DNA from: a virus
Length of the DNA: 64,000 nt
IMG/VR virus record: IMGVR_UViG_3300033233_000020
Span: 1 to 64,000 of that record
Direction: 5' to 3' (one strand)
Part shown: piece by piece, positions 16,366 through 25,579 of the stretch
How positions within the stretch are numbered: position 1 is the first letter of the stretch
Layout: every line of letters starts with the position of its first letter
Notes under the pieces: model-generated
Databases searched by the model: none
Seen by the model: the letters and a program-made list of their open reading frames with translations, nothing else
What the model was told of the DNA's origin: nothing
Made by a program: the position numbers and the translations under genes

Positions 16366-19300
16366 CTAGCTCAGGCGGTAGAGAGTGAAAGCGTTAGCCC
16401 CAGTGCGCCGTAGCGCATAGCGAGCAGAAGTAAGTGTGGCCACAGTCAGAGAGCCCACAGTGGTGTTGCCATTGGCTCCCACGGTAAGGGCGTTCGGTCC
16501 AGTGTTGATCACACTAAACTCAAAGGTCATGTTGGTGTAGATGCCGCTGAAGCCAGCCTCAATGTCTGTACCCGTAGGTAGCGTCATCGTGACGGCTGCT
16601 GCGGTTGTGCTGGTGATGATGCCAGTCTTGAGGTTGGCAGCAGTGATGGTGGCCGTAGTATTAACGGTGGCTGGTGCGGCCTGGTTGTAGGCACGAACGC
16701 GGTCGTTAGTAATGCGGAAGGCTTCAGTTGGTGATGCCGAGCCATCTGCCGTAGTGGAGAACACTAGGCGGCCTGGCATGTCGTTGGTGCCGGGGGTGCC
16801 GTCTACTTCAGCATGAACTCTTGCAGCAGGTATCGGAGCAGTGCCATCAGACCCGCCAAAATAAATCTCGCCCAACGTATCGTTTACTTGAACAACCGTT
16901 TGACCATTGACCGTCCCCGAACGAGATTTAAGAAAATCTAAACGTGCTGCGAATTGATTATTTACATAGCAGCCAATGACTTGGGGGGCAGCCCCTCCAG
17001 CAATAGCTAATTTGTCAACAGCAGTGCCAAAAAAAGTGGTAAGCGCACTAGACGTCCCCACCAAGAGCCTGCCGGAGCTGTCGATGCGGGCGGATTCTGC
17101 GGTGTTAATCTTGGCAATGAAGGGTGCGGTAGCTGCGGCAGAAGTGAGAGTTGTGGTGCCTGCGCTATCAATCCTCATCCGCTCCGTAAGACTTGCACTA
17201 CCATCAGCAGTGGTGCTAAATATCAGACGCCCTGGCATGTCGTTAGCGCCGGGGGTGCCGTCTACAAAGGCATTGATACACGCAAGGTTGATCGGCTGCG
17301 TTCCGTCTGCACCGGCAAAAGCAATTTCTCCGACGTTATCACCGGACTGAACCGCTGTATTCGAGCCAAGCGTCGCACCTCTACTCTTTGCCAGAACGAG
17401 AAAGCCTCTTGCAAAAGCGTCGTTAAAATTGGCTACAAATGTCGCACCCGTATTATCAACTTTTTCTATTTGTAAAATATTACCGGTAATGGTTGACCCA
17501 TAGAACGCTGTACGCGCACTAGACGTACCAACTAAGAGCCTGCCGGAGCTGTCGATGCGGGCGCGTTCGCTTACCGCTCCACTGCCTCCTGTATGTATAG
17601 CCAGCGCACCGCCACTGCCAGCAGGAATCAATAGTTTGCCAAAATTGATAGCACCGATATTGAAATTAAATGCCCTAGTTGAATCCGCCCCTGATCCAGG
17701 ATCGAACTCAATAGTTCCTCCAACTACGTCAAGGCGGCCATTAGGACTCGTAGTGCCAATCCCTACGTTGCCTGCGGCGTTAATTCGCATCCGCTCCGTA
17801 GGACTAGCCGCACCATCTGCCGTAGTGGAGAACACTAGGCGGCCTGGCATGTCGTTCGTGCCGGGGGTGCCGTCTACTTCGCAGCGAATAAGACCAGCAG
17901 GAATAAAGTTTGTGCCATCTGCACCATTAAAATAAATATCCCCAAGGTCGTCGCCATCCGTTACGGTAGTATTTGTTCCTACAGTTGTTCCACGAGATTT
18001 GCTTAGGTCAAGACGCGCAGCAAATGCATCGTTTGCGTAACTGAAGAAAGAGACTGGACCCGAGGTTGTTGTTGCAATCTGAAATCTCGGAGATACCGTT
18101 CCAAATGCAGAAGCAAGGGCACTAGACGTCCCCACCAAGAGCCTGCCGGAGCTGTCGATGCGGGCGCGTTCGGTGTTATTGGTAAACAGCGAAAGCGAAT
18201 GATTACTGATTGTGCCGATGATGCCAACATTGCTAGCGGCAAGGGGCAACAGCCTGAGATCAACAGTCGAGTCAACGGTTCTTATCTGGCCGACAACATC
18301 CAATGGCACTGCAGGGCTAGTAGTGCCAATCCCTACGCGGCCTGCGTTTGTGATACGCATTGCCTCAAACATTGTTGCAGCGGCTCCAGCGGTGCCGGAT
18401 GCTGACGAATACTCAAATACATGCTCACCACTTGTATTTTGATAGTAGTTACTTGCATAGCTAGATCCGATGAACTTATTGCCCCCATCGTTGTACAGGT
18501 TCCGGGAAAAAAGCGTAAATCCGTTAACTCCGCCAGCAAACCAGTTGCTAACAGCTCCATTTAACTGAATTGCCGTACGTGTGCCAAATGCACTTGGCGC
18601 TGAAACCAGTCCAACATTCCCGCTCGCATCAACAAACAACCGCCCCGTGCCGGCTGTCGCCAGTGCCACCTGATCAGCGCCGGGGCTGTAGATGCCGGTG
18701 TTGGGGTCGCCAAGTATCGAAAGTGATGGAGATGCAGCTATACCTGAGGCGATCACTCCAGAAGTAAAGGTCGCAGTAGCGCCGCTTAGTGTGACAAAAT
18801 TACCACTAGTAAAACTTGACTGGGTACCTGTTATTGTTAATCCAGATACTTGAGTTGTAAAAACACCAGACACAAAGTTAGCTGTTGCACCTGTAACAGT
18901 AACTCCCGTAAGAGATGTAAAGTTTCCGGTTACTGAGTTTACAGTGGTTCCATTTACAGTGGTTCCGGTAATTGTTGTACCAGTAAGACTTGTAAATGTT
19001 CCAGTGGTTGAACTGATAGTTGTTCCACTAATAGTTGTTCCGGTAATTGTTGTACCAGTAAGGGAAACAAAAGTACCGCTAGTGAATTGGGCCGTAGTGC
19101 CAGTGATGGTCGCGCCTGATACCCTAGTTGTAAAAACACCAGACACAAAGTTGGCTGTTGTTCCTGTTGTAGTTGTTCCCGTAAGAGACGTAAATGTGCC
19201 GCTGACACCTTGAACTGTGGTTCCCTGAACGGTATTTCCCGTAACAGTAGCCCCAGAAACTGTAAAGTTTCCGATCAAAGTGGCTCCGGAGATTACACCA

Positions 19301-19413
19301 CTTACCGCAACACCGCTAGTAATAGCTCTATAAATACCAGATGCAGTTACATTCTGATCGGCGCCGCCGTTATCAAAAGTAATATTATCAACTTTTACGG
19401 TACCGTACGGCAT
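16366..19413 (-). CDS. Large tail-fibre protein with T/G-rich repeats and GTSS/GIGTTSP modules
   Basis: A 1015-residue fibre. Residues about 25-215 are short beta-repeats of the type FTSLTGTTxTGTTA, the pattern of triple-stranded beta-helical fibres. The rest has recurring ERARIDSSGRLLVGTSS, GIGTTSPxGRLDVVG and TPGTNDMPGRLVFSTTADG modules, common in cyanophage fibres. No chaperone-type GDSGG or intramolecular peptidase motif is seen at the C-terminus. The 5' third is AT-rich while the 3' two thirds are GC-richer, so the gene looks mosaic. It probably binds the host surface. Confidence 0.85.
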   Translation of the reverse strand: MPYGTVKVDNITFDNGGADQNVTASGIYRAITSGVAVSGVISGATLIGNFTVSGATVTGNTVQGTTVQGVSGTFTSLTGTTTTGTTANFVSGVFTTRVSGATITGTTAQFTSGTFVSLTGTTITGTTISGTTISSTTGTFTSLTGTTITGTTVNGTTVNSVTGNFTSLTGVTVTGATANFVSGVFTTQVSGLTITGTQSSFTSGNFVTLSGATATFTSGVIASGIAASPSLSILGDPNTGIYSPGADQVALATAGTGRLFVDASGNVGLVSAPSAFGTRTAIQLNGAVSNWFAGGVNGFTLFSRNLYNDGGNKFIGSSYASNYYQNTSGEHVFEYSSASGTAGAAATMFEAMRITNAGRVGIGTTSPAVPLDVVGQIRTVDSTVDLRLLPLAASNVGIIGTISNHSLSLFTNNTERARIDSSGRLLVGTSSALASAFGTVSPRFQIATTTSGPVSFFSYANDAFAARLDLSKSRGTTVGTNTTVTDGDDLGDIYFNGADGTNFIPAGLIRCEVDGTPGTNDMPGRLVFSTTADGAASPTERMRINAAGNVGIGTTSPNGRLDVVGGTIEFDPGSGADSTRAFNFNIGAINFGKLLIPAGSGGALAIHTGGSGAVSERARIDSSGRLLVGTSSARTAFYGSTITGNILQIEKVDNTGATFVANFNDAFARGFLVLAKSRGATLGSNTAVQSGDNVGEIAFAGADGTQPINLACINAFVDGTPGANDMPGRLIFSTTADGSASLTERMRIDSAGTTTLTSAAATAPFIAKINTAESARIDSSGRLLVGTSSALTTFFGTAVDKLAIAGGAAPQVIGCYVNNQFAARLDFLKSRSGTVNGQTVVQVNDTLGEIYFGGSDGTAPIPAARVHAEVDGTPGTNDMPGRLVFSTTADGSASPTEAFRITNDRVRAYNQAAPATVNTTATITAANLKTGIITSTTAAAVTMTLPTGTDIEAGFSGIYTNMTFEFSVINTGPNALTVGANGNTTVGSLTVATLTSARYALRRTGANAFTLYRLS
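18768..19323 (-). repeat. Beta-helix repeat tract of fibre 1
   Basis: Tandem imperfect repeats of about 10-20 codons encoding SGxFTSLTGTTxTGTT-like units. Runs such as GTTCCGGTAATTGTTGTACC recur with small changes. The same unit type fills most of the neighbouring fibre gene. Confidence 0.75.
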
Positions 19414-19449
19414 GTCTTCACTGCTTTTTTCTTATTCTAACTTAACCAA

Positions 19450-21531
19450 TTAAGGAAGGATAATTAATGGTCCTTGGATTATAAAACCAGAAGTACCACC
19501 GGACACAACTCCTGAACATACTATAGCGGCAGTCGCACCAGAAGGAGTAGTAAGTGTGATTGTTGCACCTGTAATTGAAGTAAATAAACCACGGGTACCC
19601 GTTACGGTATCTCCACTTACACTTGTCGTAAAGGTACCAGAAACACCAGTTACATTTGAAAAAGATCCCGTATTACCTGTTACTGTAGCCCCACTAACTC
19701 TAGTCGTAAAGGTACCGGAGACTCCCGTTATATTTGAAAAGGAACCTGTGTCGCCAGTAATAGTTCCCCCGCTGACCCTAGTAGTAAAAGTACCTGATAC
19801 ACCAGTTAAGTTTGCAGCATTTACGGTATTACCTGTTAAAGTTGTCCCCGAAACTAATGTTGTAAATACGCCCGAAACAAAATTGGCAGTAGTACCAGTG
19901 GTGGTTGTGCCTGTAAGAGATGTAAAAGTACCTGTGACAAAACTCGCGGTAACACCCGTGGTCATCGTGCCTGTAAGGGAAATAAAAGTACCTGTTGTAA
20001 ATTGAGCAGTTGTTCCAGTTACTGTGCTCCCACTTATTGTTCCTGTGACAGTTAAACCAGAAGAAATAATTGCGTTGCCTAGTGTTTCCGTATTTCCTGA
20101 GAAAGTTAAATTACCACCAAATGTTTGGTTTACGGCAAATAAATTTTCAAAAACTCCGCTGAGGCCTTGTATTGTATTGCCTGTTATTGTGGCGCCGCTT
20201 AAGTTTTGAAATACACCTGACGTAAAACTAGCCGTAGTACCTGTTGTAGTTGTTCCTGTTAAAGAAGTAAATACTCCAGTTATATATGTTGCAGTTACGC
20301 CTGTAGTTGTAGTTCCTGTTAATGAAGTAAAAGTACCTGTTGTGGCACTAACCGTAGTACCAGTAAATGTAGTTCCAGTTAAGGAGCTAAACGTTCCCGT
20401 TGTTCCTTGAACGGTTAATCCAGATACTGTTGTAGTTCCAACTACTGTTGCACCAGTTACAGATTGAAAGTTACCGGTGGTTGCGTTAACAGTAGTGCCA
20501 GTTATTGTGGCACCAGATAGCGAAGTAGTGAAAGTACCAGTTACACCGGTAACACTTTGAACGTTACCTGTTGTGAAGTTGGCAGTTGTACCTGTTACCG
20601 TAGTACCACTCAGATTTACAAACTGACCAGTAACGCCTGTTACCATTGTTCCGGTTAAAGACGTAAAGCTTCCTGTTGTTGACGCGACCGTTACTGCGGT
20701 AATTGTTGTGCCAGTAACTGTGGTTCCGGTAAAGGATGTAAAGACACCAGTAGCAAATCTGGCGGTTGTACCTGTTACCGTAGTACCACTTAGGGTTCCC
20801 GTTACATTAACACCAGCCGCAAAAACAGCTGCACCGCTTACTCCCAGTGTACCTGTAACTGTTAAGTTTCCGCTTATGTTTTGCGTTGTCGCATTAACAA
20901 CTTGAAAAGTACCAGTGGTGAAGTTTGCGTTTGTTCCAGTGATGGTTGCACCTGAAACGCGGTCAGTAAAGGTGCCGCTTACACCAGTAATATTGGAACC
21001 CTGGATGGTATTTCCAGTTACTGTTGTGCCACTTACTTTGACAAAATTACCGGAGGTACCATTGATAACGTTTCCTGTTACCGTTGCGCCAGACACAACC
21101 GTCGTGAAAATACCACTAGCGTAAGTAGCTGTTGTACCGGTTAACTGTGTTACTCTTCCTGAGATTGCATCGATTGTTGTTGCTGCAACCAGTGTGCCAG
21201 TTAACGTGACACCACTCAGTGTCCCATTGAGCCTTAAATCATTCTGAACAAAAACGCCACTAAAAGTAGCAAGAGCAGAACCTGTAATACTTGTGAAGTT
21301 ACTGGTACCTGAAACCGTCAGGCTTCCGTTGATTACTATGTTTCCACTAAAAGTATCACCGGAAATACTGGGATAATATATGTCTAAATAATTTCTAAAC
21401 TCTGTAAACGTAATTTTTTTATTACGTAAAACAGGGTCAACTTCAAATACGTGAACAAGTGTCAATAGATCCTGGTCAACGATATCCGCTGCAGGAATAC
21501 TAGGAAATTCAGAAATCCTTCTATTAGCCAC
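19450..21531 (-). CDS. Repetitive tail-fibre protein 2
   Basis: A 693-residue fibre. The N-terminal 60 residues (RRISEFPSIPAADIVDQDLL, later KKITFTEFRNYL) form a non-repetitive attachment domain of a type common in cyanophage fibres. Residues about 60-670 are nearly pure TGTTVTG/FTSLTG repeats, suggesting a long triple-stranded beta shaft. It ends in a short hydrophobic tip (GFIIQGPLIILP). It lies directly upstream of fibre 1, which shares the repeat. Confidence 0.85.
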   Translation of the reverse strand: MANRRISEFPSIPAADIVDQDLLTLVHVFEVDPVLRNKKITFTEFRNYLDIYYPSISGDTFSGNIVINGSLTVSGTSNFTSITGSALATFSGVFVQNDLRLNGTLSGVTLTGTLVAATTIDAISGRVTQLTGTTATYASGIFTTVVSGATVTGNVINGTSGNFVKVSGTTVTGNTIQGSNITGVSGTFTDRVSGATITGTNANFTTGTFQVVNATTQNISGNLTVTGTLGVSGAAVFAAGVNVTGTLSGTTVTGTTARFATGVFTSFTGTTVTGTTITAVTVASTTGSFTSLTGTMVTGVTGQFVNLSGTTVTGTTANFTTGNVQSVTGVTGTFTTSLSGATITGTTVNATTGNFQSVTGATVVGTTTVSGLTVQGTTGTFSSLTGTTFTGTTVSATTGTFTSLTGTTTTGVTATYITGVFTSLTGTTTTGTTASFTSGVFQNLSGATITGNTIQGLSGVFENLFAVNQTFGGNLTFSGNTETLGNAIISSGLTVTGTISGSTVTGTTAQFTTGTFISLTGTMTTGVTASFVTGTFTSLTGTTTTGTTANFVSGVFTTLVSGTTLTGNTVNAANLTGVSGTFTTRVSGGTITGDTGSFSNITGVSGTFTTRVSGATVTGNTGSFSNVTGVSGTFTTSVSGDTVTGTRGLFTSITGATITLTTPSGATAAIVCSGVVSGGTSGFIIQGPLIILP
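19480..21351 (-). repeat. Beta-helix repeat tract of fibre 2
   Basis: About 1.9 kb of degenerate tandem repeats coding for T/G/S-rich units. Unit spacing at the protein level is roughly 10-20 residues. Similarity to the tract at 18768-19323 would allow recombination between the two genes. Confidence 0.75.
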
Positions 21532-21582
21532 TTAACTCGTACAGATACCCTTAAAAGAATTATAGGCGTCCCTTACTCAGTC

Positions 21583-21897
21583 TTATTTCATCTTAATCTC
21601 AATGCGTGGCAAGGTATTGGTAATAAAATTAACAGCAAACTGAGTTCCAAATACAATGCCACAAGACAAGGCAAGCATAAGAATTATTTCAGCAACAGTC
21701 AGAGGACGCTTGACGTATACAACTTGTTCTAGCGGCCTTCCAGGGGGGATAGGTTGTGCTTGCTGTTGTTGATATACCTGCATAATTGCGGACTCCCTTG
21801 CACGAGCTTTCATTTGCTCTAGTTGTTCAGGCGTGATCTGCCCAACCAAACCCTGTGAAGCTGGAGGAAAATTACTAGCGGGAATTTGTTCTTCCAT
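21583..21897 (-). CDS. Single-pass membrane protein, 104 aa
   Basis: An N-terminal Gln/Pro-rich cytoplasmic part (EQLEQMKARARESAIMQVYQ) is followed by one transmembrane helix (VAEIILMLALSCGIVFGTQFA) near residues 68-90 and a short tail. No family is recognised. It is first in the leftward fibre block, divergent from the gene at 21952. Confidence 0.65.
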   Translation of the reverse strand: MEEQIPASNFPPASQGLVGQITPEQLEQMKARARESAIMQVYQQQQAQPIPPGRPLEQVVYVKRPLTVAEIILMLALSCGIVFGTQFAVNFITNTLPRIEIKMK

Positions 21898-21951
21898 GGA
21901 TCATGCAAAACGCCTAATAAAACTGTAGCATTTAATTAAACGGACTGCATT

Positions 21952-22470
21952 ATGACTACACCTTTAAAAAAAAGTCTGGAAGACATCGCCTTTGAATTAC
22001 GTGGCATCAAGCATGTTTTGTCAAGCATGTGGCATTCACGCTACAAGAACGAGGATACTGACCAAGTAAGCCCAGAGTTTTTTGCCGATGAGTACGTATC
22101 TACCGAAGAGTGCGCTCGCCGCCTGGGCGTAACAGACCAAACAATTCGCAACTGGATTTTGGTAGGTAGAAGGGAGCCTGACAAAGGATGGATCCAAGGG
22201 GTGCATTACATCATGATTAATCCTTTAAGCAAGAAACAAATCATTCGTATCCCTTGGAATCGATTAATTCTTTCCTATTCAAAAGGAGAAGAGCCAACAT
22301 TGAGATCTTTTGACAAGGGGCATGCGTTATATCAAGATCATCGTGGCAAAAAAGCTGATCACATTCCAGATCCTACAAAGCCTCGTATCGATATGGAAGA
22401 TGAAGAAAGTGACGATACCCTTAACACGACTTTTGTTAAGGCCTGGGTTGACGAGGCAACTGAGCAATGA
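21952..22470 (+). CDS. HTH regulator, excisionase/MerR-like
   Basis: A 172-residue protein with the HTH YVSTEECARRLGVTDQTIRN followed by a GRREPDKGWIQGVHY wing at about residues 45-85. The C-terminal part is acidic (DMEDEESDDTLN). First gene of a rightward island with a Dam-like protein and dCTP deaminase, it probably binds DNA; the regulatory target is unknown. Confidence 0.75.
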   Translation: MTTPLKKSLEDIAFELRGIKHVLSSMWHSRYKNEDTDQVSPEFFADEYVSTEECARRLGVTDQTIRNWILVGRREPDKGWIQGVHYIMINPLSKKQIIRIPWNRLILSYSKGEEPTLRSFDKGHALYQDHRGKKADHIPDPTKPRIDMEDEESDDTLNTTFVKAWVDEATEQ

Positions 22471-22961
22471 TAGTCACTAGATTTGCTACGTTTTCAATTG
22501 AAGACATAACTATTGAAAACATTTCTAGTATCTTGCCTGAGTCACTTTACTTGCAAGTCGAAATGTTCCTGCCTCCCAGTGGTTCATTTAATGACGAGTG
22601 CTTGCAGCGATACTTAAAAAACCTAAAGGATTACGAAGAGGAAGACCCACACTCTTCTATGACCTTGGCAAATCGATTGCGATTAGCTTTTGTGGATATG
22701 GACCCCGATACGATATGTGGTAAATTCCCCACAGCAGACTTACCTTTGAAAAGGAGGTTGCGTTGTGTTGCCGAGTATTTAATTCGGGCCGGGGAATTTG
22801 ATAAACTAAGGGATGAGAACGGAAAACTTGTCAAAAAAAGAGGGGTACTTGGCAAGTTAGTTGTTTTGTACCAGCCCCTTCCAAGACTCCAAGAAAACTT
22901 ACAACGGCAAGGATTGTTACCCCATGAATCGAAGAGAGCAATTAATCAGCAAAACTCTTAG
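22467..22961 (+). CDS. Hypothetical protein, 164 aa
   Basis: Overlaps the HTH gene by 4 nt. It is mostly helical, with FLPPSGSFNDECLQRYLKNL and a basic segment RDENGKLVKKRGVLGKL near the end. No family is recognised. It overlaps the next gene by 38 nt. Confidence 0.6.
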   Translation: MIVTRFATFSIEDITIENISSILPESLYLQVEMFLPPSGSFNDECLQRYLKNLKDYEEEDPHSSMTLANRLRLAFVDMDPDTICGKFPTADLPLKRRLRCVAEYLIRAGEFDKLRDENGKLVKKRGVLGKLVVLYQPLPRLQENLQRQGLLPHESKRAINQQNS

Positions 22962-23307
22962 CCCTTCATTAGATGAGAAGGAGGCTAAGATGCTGGACAC
23001 TACCATGCGCTTGATTTTGGGCGACATGGGAGAAATGTACATGAAATTTTGGGAGACAGAAGGACCAGGAGTTATGTGCTTTCAGCCAGACTCTGATCGC
23101 TCTATGTTCTTTTTGACTTTAGAAGAAATACACGCCGCAAAAGAAAAGGAAGAACGCGATAACAATGGAGACCTTGCAGAGAGTTTTCGTCGAATCCTGG
23201 AGGCCGCACAAAAAATTGATCCAGCGGAAAAAGCTGGTTACATCATCAATGATGAAGTGGGCATTCGCTATTTGGAAATAGACTATAACCAAGGGATTAA
23301 GAAGTAA
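22924..23307 (+). CDS. Hypothetical protein, 127 aa
   Basis: Start chosen at ATG 22924 (MNRREQLISKTLSPSLDEKE); an upstream alternative at 22861 would deepen the overlap. A charged, helical protein with no recognised domain. It overlaps the Dam-like gene by one base. Confidence 0.6.
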   Translation: MNRREQLISKTLSPSLDEKEAKMLDTTMRLILGDMGEMYMKFWETEGPGVMCFQPDSDRSMFFLTLEEIHAAKEKEERDNNGDLAESFRRILEAAQKIDPAEKAGYIINDEVGIRYLEIDYNQGIKK

Positions 23308-23900
23308 TGCCCGCTTTTGTTGGTAACAAACAAGTCGAAGCTTACGAGTGGATAACCAATCGTGACTTAGTTGATTCCGCTCATCTTTTGATGGGTGGCA
23401 TTGATCTTGATCCAGCCAGTTCCCAGATGGCTAACACATATGTAAATGCAAAAAACTTTTACACTGTGATGGATGACGGATTGAATGACCAAGATTGGCA
23501 CGGAAGTGTCTACTTGTTTCCACCAAATAAAACTTATTTTTGGAATGCAAAATCGTATAGGTGGAAAGCAACTAGGGGCTTGTCACCTACGTTGATATCA
23601 GGCCATGCGCTCTGGTGGCAGACATTAAAAAGAAAATGGTTGAGTGGTGAGGTTGACCAAGGTCTTTACTTTTCTAATTGCCCTGATATGTTTCAATACT
23701 GTCAAGATATCTTTGACCATCCGGTATGCATCTTGCGTACACGTCCCGTACTCCTTCAACATTTCTTAGCAAGTGACGAAATCAAATCTCGAAACACTTG
23801 CATCTCTTTTGTGGTATACCTCCAGCCTAAGGAATATACCTCTGATGCTACTCAAAATTTTATTGATATTTACGGCGATAAGGGCAAACTCCTCTGCTGA
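23307..23900 (+). CDS. Dam-like DNA N6-adenine methyltransferase, altered catalytic motif
   Basis: A 197-residue protein matching the phage Dam family (PF05869) in GGIDLDPASSQMANTYVNA, a DGLNDQDW turn and a following WNAK segment. The catalytic NPPY/DPPY tetrad is replaced by FPPN (LFPPNKTYFWN, near residue 72). This may abolish methylation or change specificity. It precedes dCTP deaminase in a short rightward operon. Confidence 0.65.
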   Translation: MPAFVGNKQVEAYEWITNRDLVDSAHLLMGGIDLDPASSQMANTYVNAKNFYTVMDDGLNDQDWHGSVYLFPPNKTYFWNAKSYRWKATRGLSPTLISGHALWWQTLKRKWLSGEVDQGLYFSNCPDMFQYCQDIFDHPVCILRTRPVLLQHFLASDEIKSRNTCISFVVYLQPKEYTSDATQNFIDIYGDKGKLLC

Positions 23901-23932
23901 GTCGGTTAAACTGATCAAGCTTGACTGACGTT

Positions 23933-24520
23933 ATGAGCATTCTTTCCGACCGCGAAATCAAACACCTGGCACTTGAGCAGGGGATGATTCAACCCTTTCA
24001 GGACCGTCTCATTAGTGAGGAAGGTGGGAGGCGCCTTCTTAGCTACGGACTTAGTTCTTATGGATACGATATCCGACTTTCGCCTAAGCAGTGTTTAATT
24101 TTTGGTGGTGTCCAGAGAGGAGATTGCGATCCTAAAGCTTTTGATCCGGAGATTTTAAAGCCTGCCGACTTACTAGAAGATGAGAAGGGACAGTATTTTT
24201 TGATTCCGCCCTATGGCTACTGTTTGGGCGTAGCCGAGGAGTATTTGGAACTACCTGCTGATGTAACCGTTGTCGCTGTAGGCAAGAGCACTTATGCACG
24301 TTCAGGTATTCTTGCTAATATCACACCGGCCGAATCCACTTGGAGCGGCCACTTGACACTTGAAATCAGTAATTGCACTGCCTTGTTTAATCGTATTTAT
24401 GCCAACGAAGGGATCTGTCAACTCCTTTTCTTTCGCGGCAATCCTTGCGATGTAACTTACAGTGATCGCAAGGGTAAGTACAATGATCAGCCAAAGGAAG
24501 TAGTCTTCAGTCAGGTTTAA
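23933..24520 (+). CDS. dcd: dCTP deaminase
   Basis: A 195-residue enzyme of the dCTP deaminase/dUTPase fold. ATG 23933 (MSILSDREIKHLA) is the normal family start; a TTG at 23921 is less likely. Key segments are GLSSYGYDIRLS, VAVGKSTYARSGILANITPAE, SGHLTLEISN with the conserved Glu, and a Gln-containing EGICQLLFF. It converts dCTP to dUTP and feeds dTMP synthesis, suiting an AT-rich phage infecting a GC-richer host. Its 3' end overlaps the convergent gene by 4 nt. Confidence 0.93.
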   Translation: MSILSDREIKHLALEQGMIQPFQDRLISEEGGRRLLSYGLSSYGYDIRLSPKQCLIFGGVQRGDCDPKAFDPEILKPADLLEDEKGQYFLIPPYGYCLGVAEEYLELPADVTVVAVGKSTYARSGILANITPAESTWSGHLTLEISNCTALFNRIYANEGICQLLFFRGNPCDVTYSDRKGKYNDQPKEVVFSQV

Positions 24521-24906
24521 AAACCTCTGAAGGTACCAGAGAAAGCACCGGGCTTTCGTGCATAGTTGGTACTTCCTACTGTACCAATAGCATCTCCCAT
24601 ACTCGGAAGCTGTGTCCCATCAATCACGGCTTCCGTTCTTGGGGTTTTACCACGAATAGTGGGCTCAGCAATTTGAGTTCTCTGGCGGTATTCTCCTGCT
24701 GTCCTGGCAGCGGCCATAAATTTCTTTACACGGTTCTGTTGAACCTCGTTGCCGGTATCTGCGCGATCTGCAAAACCTCTTTCAGTTTTATCCAGGTGCC
24801 GTGTATCAGTTGCGTAAGCACGTTCCGGATGTAAATCTGAATTATCACCGCCAGAACTACCTGCGTCCTGACGGGGATCGTAAGTGGGCTCAAAGAATCT
24901 TGCCAT
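24517..24906 (-). CDS. Hypothetical protein, 129 aa
   Basis: A hydrophilic, probably disordered protein beginning MARFFEPTYDPRQDAGSSGG and ending SGTFRGF. Charged and Gly-rich with no recognised domain. It could be a minor virion protein, as the leftward genes nearby are structural. Confidence 0.55.
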   Translation of the reverse strand: MARFFEPTYDPRQDAGSSGGDNSDLHPERAYATDTRHLDKTERGFADRADTGNEVQQNRVKKFMAAARTAGEYRQRTQIAEPTIRGKTPRTEAVIDGTQLPSMGDAIGTVGSTNYARKPGAFSGTFRGF

Positions 24907-24947
24907 GATAATATTGTAATTGAAAGAATTTAAACCCAGATATCTTC

Positions 24948-25310
24948 ATGATGCATTCCGCCCCATCTCCGGATGCGTTTTTAGATCATTTTATTGTTAG
25001 CGACAGCGAAGTCAAGAATCGTTGCTTAAGCCCACTTGATTTTGGTGGTGAGCTAGATAATGAAAACAATGACGTCCCACTAAATGACATGTATAATCGA
25101 GGTTTGGCACTGACCCAACAAGGTCGCGAGCGCCAGAATCTCCAAATTGAAGGTGGACCACGATGCGGACTAACGGGTTTAATTCCGAGTGCGGAGGAAG
25201 GAATGATGATGGGTGCTCAACCACAACCCCGCAGCTTGATCTTGGAGTTGGATGGACCGGACTCGAATCAGATCGAAATGTCGAAAAAACGCCGTGGTTT
25301 AACCCGGTAG
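24948..25310 (+). CDS. Hypothetical acidic protein overlapping DUF3310 gene
   Basis: A 120-residue frame beginning MMHSAPSPDAFLDHFIVSD, with no recognised domain. Its last 148 nt overlap the 5' part of the DUF3310 frame, so either both are translated or the DUF3310 protein starts later. Confidence 0.5.
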   Translation: MMHSAPSPDAFLDHFIVSDSEVKNRCLSPLDFGGELDNENNDVPLNDMYNRGLALTQQGRERQNLQIEGGPRCGLTGLIPSAEEGMMMGAQPQPRSLILELDGPDSNQIEMSKKRRGLTR

Positions 25311-25579
25311 AAGGGGAGTGTAAAGACGGATTTTGTCCCATGCCTCAACGTAAAGTTGACATGGTAAATCACCCACCACACTATTCCAACCCAAATAAAA
25401 AACTTGAAACTATCGATAAGATAGAGGATGCGGTTCAGTTTGCACCTAATCCTGTTCTTGGTGGTCTCCAGTGGCAAGTGCTGAAATATATGGACAGACT
25501 CTGGGACAAAGAAAACCCTAAGCAGGATGCTCAAAAAGCTCTCTGGTATCTTGAAAGACTAATCGCCAAACTTGACTAG
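25163..25579 (+). CDS. DUF3310 protein
   Basis: The conserved part is MVNHPPHYSNPNKK, then ETIDKIEDAVQFA, WQVLKYMDRLWDKEN and DAQKALWYLERLIAKLD, matching DUF3310, which is often annotated as a phage nucleotide-kinase-like protein. The frame is open from ATG 25163 (138 aa). ATG 25340 gives a 79-residue version with only the conserved domain and no overlap with the upstream gene. Confidence 0.75.
   Translation: MRTNGFNSECGGRNDDGCSTTTPQLDLGVGWTGLESDRNVEKTPWFNPVEGECKDGFCPMPQRKVDMVNHPPHYSNPNKKLETIDKIEDAVQFAPNPVLGGLQWQVLKYMDRLWDKENPKQDAQKALWYLERLIAKLD

Noticed and set aside
18944-19213. Valine/proline-rich plus-strand frames antisense to the fibres (also 19556-20005 and 20708-21124)
   Set aside because: They are the complement of the T/G-rich repeats and carry no independent coding signal.
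18768-21351. CRISPR-like or VNTR array
   Set aside because: Repeats are coding, degenerate and without unique spacers; they encode a beta-helical fibre shaft.
23307-24520. Restriction-modification system
   Set aside because: Methylase-like genes occur here and at 5191, but no restriction enzyme gene is adjacent to either.
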